Assembly (NCBI GenBank): GCA_001778455.1
Contig: MFGX01000130.1
Span: 23,203 to 42,427, forward strand
Direction of reading: 5' to 3'
DNA: 19,225 bases
Source: Candidatus Fraserbacteria bacterium RBG_16_55_9
GTDB lineage: Bacteria; Bipolaricaulota; Bipolaricaulia; RBG-16-55-9
The notes below the pieces were generated by a model. That model was not told the origin of the DNA, ran no database searches, and was given only the letters and a program-made list of their open reading frames with translations. Below, piece by piece: positions 15,212 to 19,225 of this stretch. The translations under genes and the position numbers were made by a program. Position 1 is the first letter of the stretch, and the number at the start of each line of letters is the position of its first letter.

Positions 15212-16315
15212 ATGGAGCTCACTCGCCGCAATGGACCGGCAAAGATTCGAGTGATCGGCGTCGGCGGAGGCGGCTGCAACGCCGTAAACCGTATGGTGAA
15301 GGCCAAGATCAAAGATGTAGAACTCGTTGCCATCAACACCGACGCTCAAGTGCTCGCGGTGATCGAAGCCCATAAAGTGCTACAGATTGGATCCAAACTC
15401 ACCGCTGGACTGGGAGCGGGAGGCAATCCCGAGATCGGGCGTAAGGCCGCGGAGGAGTCCGAAGCCGAGATCCGCGATCTGCTGGAAGACGCAGATATGG
15501 TTTTCATTACCACCGGTATGGGTGGCGGCACGGGCACGGGAGCCTCGCACGTGATCGCGCGGCTAGCGCGTGAAGCGGGGATACTCACCGTCTCCATCGT
15601 CACAAGGCCCTTTTCGTTTGAGGGACGTCAGCGTGCGGAGCGCGCAAAGAAAGGAATTGAAGAGCTTCGCCAGCATGTCGACACTCTGATCACCATCCCC
15701 AATGATCGCTTGCTCAAAGTGGCTCCCCAAGATCTGACACTCATGAACGCGTTTGAGCTGGCAGACGACATTCTCCGGCAAGGTGTTCAGGGCATCACCG
15801 ATCTCATCACCACGCCGGGACTGATCAATCGAGATTTCGCGGACGTGGAAGCCACGATGCGAGGAGCGGGTACCGCTATGATGGGGATCGGCGAGGCGGA
15901 GGGCGAAGGGCGAACCAAGGAGGCCGCCCGCAACGCCATCACCAGCCCCTTACTTGAGGGATCCATTGAGGGAGCCCAGAAGGTGATCTTAAACGTCACA
16001 GGTGGCTTGGATCTTACGCTCGAAGAAGTCACAGAAGCGGCTCAGCTCATTCGAGAAGCCGTGTCCGAATCTGCCGACATCTTCTTTGGAGCCACCGTCA
16101 GAGAGGGGTTTGACAAGCTCAAGTTGACGGTGATCGCCACCGGCTTCAAACAAGTCGAAGACCAGGAGCTGGAGGAGATTGAGCCCGAGGAAGACTTCAA
16201 AGAGTACCAGCCTCAGCTCAACGAGAGAGGTTCCAGAAAGCGGGACCGAGTAGGAGATTGGGACGTCCCGACCTTCATTCGCCGCCGAGGGCGCGGTCAA
16301 GACGACGAAGACTGA
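15212..16315 (+). CDS. ftsZ: Cell division GTPase FtsZ
   Basis: A 367-residue tubulin homologue that forms the Z-ring. The Gly-rich IRVIGVGGGGCNAVNRM start (12-28), tubulin signature GGGTGTG (about 104-110), NDRLL guanine region, and the T7 synergy loop NRDFADVEATM (about 206) with catalytic Asp are present. The protein ends with a short charged linker and the conserved tail WDVPTFIRRR (about 350), which binds FtsA. ATG 15212 is preferred because GGAGGAAGGGG (15199-15209) lies before it; ATG 15194, overlapping the ftsA stop, would add six residues. The gene ends 3 bp from the convergent dnaN stop. Confidence 0.98.
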   Translation: MELTRRNGPAKIRVIGVGGGGCNAVNRMVKAKIKDVELVAINTDAQVLAVIEAHKVLQIGSKLTAGLGAGGNPEIGRKAAEESEAEIRDLLEDADMVFITTGMGGGTGTGASHVIARLAREAGILTVSIVTRPFSFEGRQRAERAKKGIEELRQHVDTLITIPNDRLLKVAPQDLTLMNAFELADDILRQGVQGITDLITTPGLINRDFADVEATMRGAGTAMMGIGEAEGEGRTKEAARNAITSPLLEGSIEGAQKVILNVTGGLDLTLEEVTEAAQLIREAVSESADIFFGATVREGFDKLKLTVIATGFKQVEDQELEEIEPEEDFKEYQPQLNERGSRKRDRVGDWDVPTFIRRRGRGQDDED

Positions 16316-16318
16316 ACT

Positions 16319-17440
16319 TCAATCCATCCGAATAGGCATGCAGACGTAGAGGAATCCCTGATCTTCCTCGCTGTCTGCTGTAGGCTCTAACAATCCCGCA
16401 CTTTCTGAGTCCTTGAGCCAGAGGACTACTTCTGATGAACTCATCCGTCGGAGTGCCTCGATGAGGTATTCACCGCGGAAGGAGATGGTCAGAGATCCCG
16501 CAGGCTTAAGCAGAGGAATGCGTTCCTCTGTGTGACCCTTTTCGGCGGAAGAAGATTTGAGGAGTAAAGAAGAATCCCGCGGCTCGAGGACGACCGCTCC
16601 GGATTCGGCGGCCGTGGTGATCTCTGCTCTCTGCAGAGCATTCAGAAAGACCTCGCGCTTCATGTGAAGCCCCACAGGATTATCACGAGGGATGACCCGC
16701 TCGAAGTCCGGGTACTCTTCTTGGATGACCCGCGCGATGAAGACCACCTGGGATGTGGCGAAGAAGAGATGGCCTCCTTTATGGGCGAGCTTCACCTGTT
16801 CGTCCTCCACGCTGCCCAGAATGCTCTGAAGATCCTTGAGGGCATCGGCGTCGATGAGGTATTCGCCTTCGGGCGCGCCCGATTCCAGTCGCTCTTCTTT
16901 GAGCGCGAGCCGGTACCCATTGGTAGCGACCATCTTGATCGCCTCTGCCCGAGTGAGAATGTCCACACCGGTGAGATTGAGCCGTGAGGTCTCCCGAGCA
17001 CTCATGGCGGCAAAGGTCGTGCGCTCGAGCGCACGCACCAGTCGCTCTCGTTGGATGACGCAGAGCGTATCGCCTGGGAGGGCCGGGATCTCGGGGTAAT
17101 CTGTTGCCGGAAGGAGCAAGAGTTCAAAGGTCGCTTCCCCCGAGGTGATCTCGACTTTATCGCCCGCATCGTCCAGTCGAAGCTTCAACTCTTCATCCGG
17201 AAGCATGCCCGTGATCTTTGAAATCAGCTGGCCGTTGATTACGCACGTTCCCTTCCCTTTGGAACTTTCAATCGGGATCGTCACGATAAGCGCTCGTTCG
17301 AGATCGGTAGCCAGCAACCTAAGTTCCGAGCCCTGGATCTCAAGTTTTATGCCTGCCAGAATGGGCAATGTGCTGCCCAGAGCGCGGTTTGCGGTCTTCA
17401 CCCCGAACATGATGGCAGATTTAGTGCAGGTAAACTCCAC
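16319..17440 (-). CDS. dnaN: DNA polymerase III beta subunit (sliding clamp)
   Basis: A 373-residue ring clamp that tethers replicative and other DNA polymerases. Three clamp domains are visible: STLPILAGIKLE near the N-terminus, LLLPATDYPEIPALPG in the centre, the ATNGYRLA region, and the C-terminal SFRGEYLIEALRRM with the terminal MPIRMD that forms the client-binding pocket. GTG 17440 is chosen because AAGGGGGG lies about 8 nt upstream and the family N-terminus starts here. A longer frame would run into tmk. The gene overlaps the tmk end by 20 bases. Genomic setting is unusual: dnaN is normally beside dnaA and recF, but here it follows lspA and tmk. Confidence 0.95.
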   Translation of the reverse strand: MEFTCTKSAIMFGVKTANRALGSTLPILAGIKLEIQGSELRLLATDLERALIVTIPIESSKGKGTCVINGQLISKITGMLPDEELKLRLDDAGDKVEITSGEATFELLLLPATDYPEIPALPGDTLCVIQRERLVRALERTTFAAMSARETSRLNLTGVDILTRAEAIKMVATNGYRLALKEERLESGAPEGEYLIDADALKDLQSILGSVEDEQVKLAHKGGHLFFATSQVVFIARVIQEEYPDFERVIPRDNPVGLHMKREVFLNALQRAEITTAAESGAVVLEPRDSSLLLKSSSAEKGHTEERIPLLKPAGSLTISFRGEYLIEALRRMSSSEVVLWLKDSESAGLLEPTADSEEDQGFLYVCMPIRMD

Positions 17441-18062
17441 CGCTTTGTCCCCCCTTCGTTTGTTCCAAGGCTCGGAGGATATCCTCAAAGAGGTGTTCCG
17501 GGCCCTTTGTCCCATCCAGTCGAACCATCTCTGGATGGTGCGCGGCAAGTTCTTGATACCCCTGTTCCACACGTCGTAGGAACTCCAGCCCTTGGCTCTC
17601 CATGCGATCGGGCTGGCGCTCGCGTTTCACGCGCTTCAAGCCTTCCTCCACCGGAACATCGAGAAAGAACGCGACAGAGGGTGTCAGGCCCTCTGTGGCT
17701 CTTTCCGTGAGAGCGGCGACCCATTCCAGCGGAAGTCCACGACCGTATCCCTGATACGCCAAGCTGGAGTACCCGTACCGTTGACAGATGACCATGGCCC
17801 CGCGTTCCAGGGCGGGCCGGATCACTCGACGCGTGAGTTCGTGTCGAGAGGCCTGATACAGCAAGAGTTCCGTAAGCGGCTCCAGGGAACTCCTCTCGTC
17901 AAGCAAGATGGCGCGAATGCGCTCCCCAAAAGGTGTCCCCCCCGGCTCTTCCACAGCGATCACCTCGCGGCCCCGTTTCTCAAAATAGCGAAATAGACGC
18001 TGGGCTTGCGTCGTCTTGCCGCTGCCGTCCAAGCCCTCAAAGACGATGAAACATCCCTTCAT
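17421..18062 (-). CDS. tmk: Thymidylate kinase
   Basis: A 213-residue kinase phosphorylating dTMP to dTDP. P-loop EGLDGSGKTT (9-18), EEPGGTPFGERIR (38-50), a YSSLAYQGYGRG dTMP-binding block, and a lid containing RERQPDRME are present. The DR[YFH] motif that usually precedes SS.AYQG reads QRY (Gln94-Arg95-Tyr96): the conserved Asp is replaced, encoded by CAA. The rest of the active site looks intact, so the enzyme is probably functional. It overlaps lspA by 26 bases upstream and dnaN by 20 bases downstream, showing a single operon. Confidence 0.94.
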   Translation of the reverse strand: MKGCFIVFEGLDGSGKTTQAQRLFRYFEKRGREVIAVEEPGGTPFGERIRAILLDERSSLEPLTELLLYQASRHELTRRVIRPALERGAMVICQRYGYSSLAYQGYGRGLPLEWVAALTERATEGLTPSVAFFLDVPVEEGLKRVKRERQPDRMESQGLEFLRRVEQGYQELAAHHPEMVRLDGTKGPEHLFEDILRALEQTKGGQSGGVYLH

Positions 18063-18540
18063 GGGTGGACCCCCGTGCTAAGAGGCGCCATAAGAGAAGC
18101 GCCGTCCCTGTTACGATCGCGGCATCGGCGAGATTGAATGTGGGCCACCGAAGCGTAGGGGAAATTCCAAAATCCAGGTAATCGACGACCCTTCCTAGCC
18201 AGAGTCGATCGATGAGGTTGCCGATGGCACCGCCTGCAATCCCCGCCAGACCTAGGACGACCTGTTTCGACTGGAGGTCCCCCCGCAGTAGGACCAGCAG
18301 AATTGTCACGGCTACGCCGACCGTAAGTGCAGTAAGCAGCGATCCCTGCCCCGCCAAGATCCCAAAAGCCCCTCCCGAGTTCCAGGTGAGTGTCAGTCGG
18401 AAGTACTCGCCGAAGATTGGGATATAGCGCATGGGCTCAAGATATGTCGCGGCGGCAAGCTTGGCCAACTGGTCGGCAGCCACAATGACCCCCATCCAGA
18501 AGAGTGGGGTCAAGCTCGAATGCCTTCGCTCAAAATTCAT
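18037..18540 (-). CDS. lspA: Lipoprotein signal peptidase (signal peptidase II)
   Basis: A 167-residue inner-membrane aspartic protease with four predicted transmembrane segments that cleaves prolipoprotein signal peptides after lipidation. Motifs: a D-QLAK region near residue 23, NSGGAFGI (54-61), GGAIGNLIDRLWLGRVVDYLDF with catalytic Asp111, and FNLADAAI with catalytic Asp139. ATG 18540 is chosen over an in-frame ATG at 18561 because the -10 element of its promoter overlaps codons 2-4 of the longer version. With only about 9 nt from the -10 to ATG 18540, the mRNA is probably leaderless. It is the first gene of lspA-tmk-dnaN. Confidence 0.95.
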   Translation of the reverse strand: MNFERRHSSLTPLFWMGVIVAADQLAKLAAATYLEPMRYIPIFGEYFRLTLTWNSGGAFGILAGQGSLLTALTVGVAVTILLVLLRGDLQSKQVVLGLAGIAGGAIGNLIDRLWLGRVVDYLDFGISPTLRWPTFNLADAAIVTGTALLLWRLLARGSTHEGMFHRL

Positions 18541-18549
18541 TCGCCCTTG

Positions 18550-18578
18550 TATATAACCCATTTATCATGGGAAATCAA
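18550..18578 (-). promoter_or_regulatory. Promoter of the lspA-tmk-dnaN operon
   Basis: On the - strand, TTGATT (18578-18573) and TATATA (18555-18550) are separated by 17 bp, a close sigma-70 match. The expected start falls about 18542-18544, 2-4 nt before ATG 18540. The spacer contains a perfect CCCAT-N5-ATGGG palindrome (listed separately). Confidence 0.62.
18557..18571. promoter_or_regulatory. Inverted repeat CCCAT-N5-ATGGG filling the lspA promoter spacer
   Basis: A perfect 5+5 palindrome sits almost exactly inside the 17-bp spacer between -35 and -10 (18556-18572). A protein bound here would affect promoter use, so it is a candidate operator. Chance cannot be excluded for arms this short. 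Confidence 0.3.
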
Positions 18579-18601
18579 TCGCAAACTTCCCATCCCGAAG
18601 A

Positions 18602-18617
18602 GGCAAAGGGATTTGCC
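18602..18617. promoter_or_regulatory. Inverted repeat GGCAAA-N4-TTTGCC over a -35 element
   Basis: Perfect 6+6 palindrome whose right arm overlaps the -35 TTGCCC of the + strand promoter. It could be an operator for the secreted-protein gene. Confidence 0.3.
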
Positions 18618-18641
18618 CTAGAGGGGCTCAGTGTGTATAAA
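18613..18641 (+). promoter_or_regulatory. Promoter of the terminal secreted-protein gene
   Basis: TTGCCC (18613-18618), a 17-bp spacer and TATAAA (18636-18641) form a good sigma-70-type promoter about 25 nt before the expected untranslated region start. It is divergent from the lspA promoter, and the two -35 elements are about 35 bp apart. Confidence 0.55.
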
Positions 18642-18672
18642 CAGGACGAATCCGTGGTAGAGGAGAGGGTGG

Positions 18673-19225
18673 ATGAGAGACATGTTCGAACGAGTCTTGA
18701 TTTATATTTTAATCCCTGCTTTACTGCTGCTTAGCGCTCCCCCATTGGGTTGGCAGAGCAGCTCGGGTCGCGAGCCACATTCCGCTTCTCCGTCGATGGA
18801 GCAGGTGACACTCACGATGTTCAAGGCACTTCTTCTTAGCACCAACAGCCAAGAGAACGACCTCATGACGTTCACTCGGGAAGCCCCTGATCAAGTTGCT
18901 CCGGGTGAGGTCTTCACCGTCATAGACGCTCTTCAAGCGAAGGCAAGGCTCGATTTCGCTGCCATCGTCGCTATGCTCCCCGAAGGGTTTGAATTGCAGA
19001 GTGGTGACTTAAGAAAATTTCAGATTGGTGGCGTTCAAGCCGGAGATGTCCTGACCAATAGCTACGAAGTGAAGGCTACCGATCAGGTAGGGACCTACGC
19101 GCTTTCCGCAAGCGCTCGTGGCAAACCTCCATCGGGTGAGAGCCAAGGCCTCACAGTGGAATTGGAAATCACAGTCAGCGATCAGGAGCCTCCGCCGCCT
19201 CCCCCACCCCCATCCACCAACCAGA
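18673..19225 (+). CDS. Secreted protein of unknown function, DUF11-like domain and Pro-rich linker (3' end outside window)
   Basis: The frame is open to the window end (184 codons), so it has no stop here. ATG 18673 is preceded by AGGAG (18661-18665). A signal peptide is clear: a charged start (MRDMFER), hydrophobic VLIYILIPALLLLSA, then a Ser-rich stretch; no lipobox Cys is visible. From about residue 70 there is one domain with the pattern VAPGEVFTVID near its start, MLPEGFELQSGDL, AGDVLTNSYEVKA and GTYALSASARG. This resembles the beta-sandwich DUF11/NEW3-type extracellular domains, a loose match. An eight-Pro linker follows near residue 173 and probably leads to a further domain. A surface or secreted adhesion/structural role is inference. 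Confidence 0.72.
   Translation, partial: MRDMFERVLIYILIPALLLLSAPPLGWQSSSGREPHSASPSMEQVTLTMFKALLLSTNSQENDLMTFTREAPDQVAPGEVFTVIDALQAKARLDFAAIVAMLPEGFELQSGDLRKFQIGGVQAGDVLTNSYEVKATDQVGTYALSASARGKPPSGESQGLTVELEITVSDQEPPPPPPPPSTNQ

Noticed and set aside
17441..17572. N-terminal extension of DnaN into tmk
   Set aside because: Family N-terminus begins at GTG 17440 with a ribosome site; the extension is an out-of-frame reading of tmk.
18541..18561. Earlier ATG for lspA at 18561
   Set aside because: The -10 TATATA lies inside those codons, so the transcript would begin after them.
1..19225. CRISPR arrays, insertion sequences, integrase or attachment repeats
   Set aside because: No regularly spaced repeats, transposase motifs or long terminal repeats were seen.

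Overview
The window is a gene-dense stretch from an uncultivated-looking diderm (outer-membrane) bacterium. The evidence for an outer membrane is a BamA-type barrel protein with a C-terminal Phe, two Skp/OmpH-like periplasmic chaperones and LspA. The DNA is moderately GC-rich, GTG and TTG starts are common, and most neighbouring genes overlap or nearly touch. The mixture fits a deep-branching diderm lineage such as Bipolaricaulota (OP1) or a similar candidate phylum. That placement is only inference; 16S or marker-gene trees would be needed.

Region 1 (1-5462, + strand) is one tight run. It holds the 3' end of a YifB/ComM-type Mg-chelatase-like ATPase, bamA, two tandem membrane-anchored OmpH/Skp paralogues, fabZ and a glutamate formimidoyltransferase (ftcD). 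It resembles the proteobacterial bamA-skp-lpxD-fabZ-lpxA cluster, but no lpx gene is present here.

Region 2 (5463-7109) is an accessory island on the - strand. A DMT/EamA exporter starts on the stop codon of what looks like an internally deleted DJ-1/PfpI-family remnant. A roughly 360-bp gene-poor stretch follows. It holds a Lys-rich micro-ORF with a good Shine-Dalgarno and a 15-bp hairpin that is complete only in the + strand RNA.

Region 3 (7110-16315, + strand) is a division and cell-wall (dcw) cluster: murD, ftsW, murG, murC, murB, ftsQ, ftsA, ftsZ. mraZ, mraW, ftsI, murE, murF, mraY and ddl are not here. murG and murC start well inside the upstream reading frame (173 and 113 nt overlaps), which gives FtsW and MurG Arg/Ser/Gly-rich overprinted tails. 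ftsA appears to have its own promoter.

Region 4 (16319-18540, - strand) is a convergent operon lspA-tmk-dnaN whose last stop lies 3 nt from the ftsZ stop. Its promoter is so close to the lspA ATG that the mRNA should be leaderless. A divergent promoter drives a secreted protein of unknown function (18673 to the window end, incomplete).

Together the genes cover outer-membrane protein assembly, fatty-acid elongation, peptidoglycan precursor synthesis, septation, lipoprotein processing, dTTP supply and the replication clamp. No tRNA, rRNA, CRISPR array or insertion sequence was recognised.
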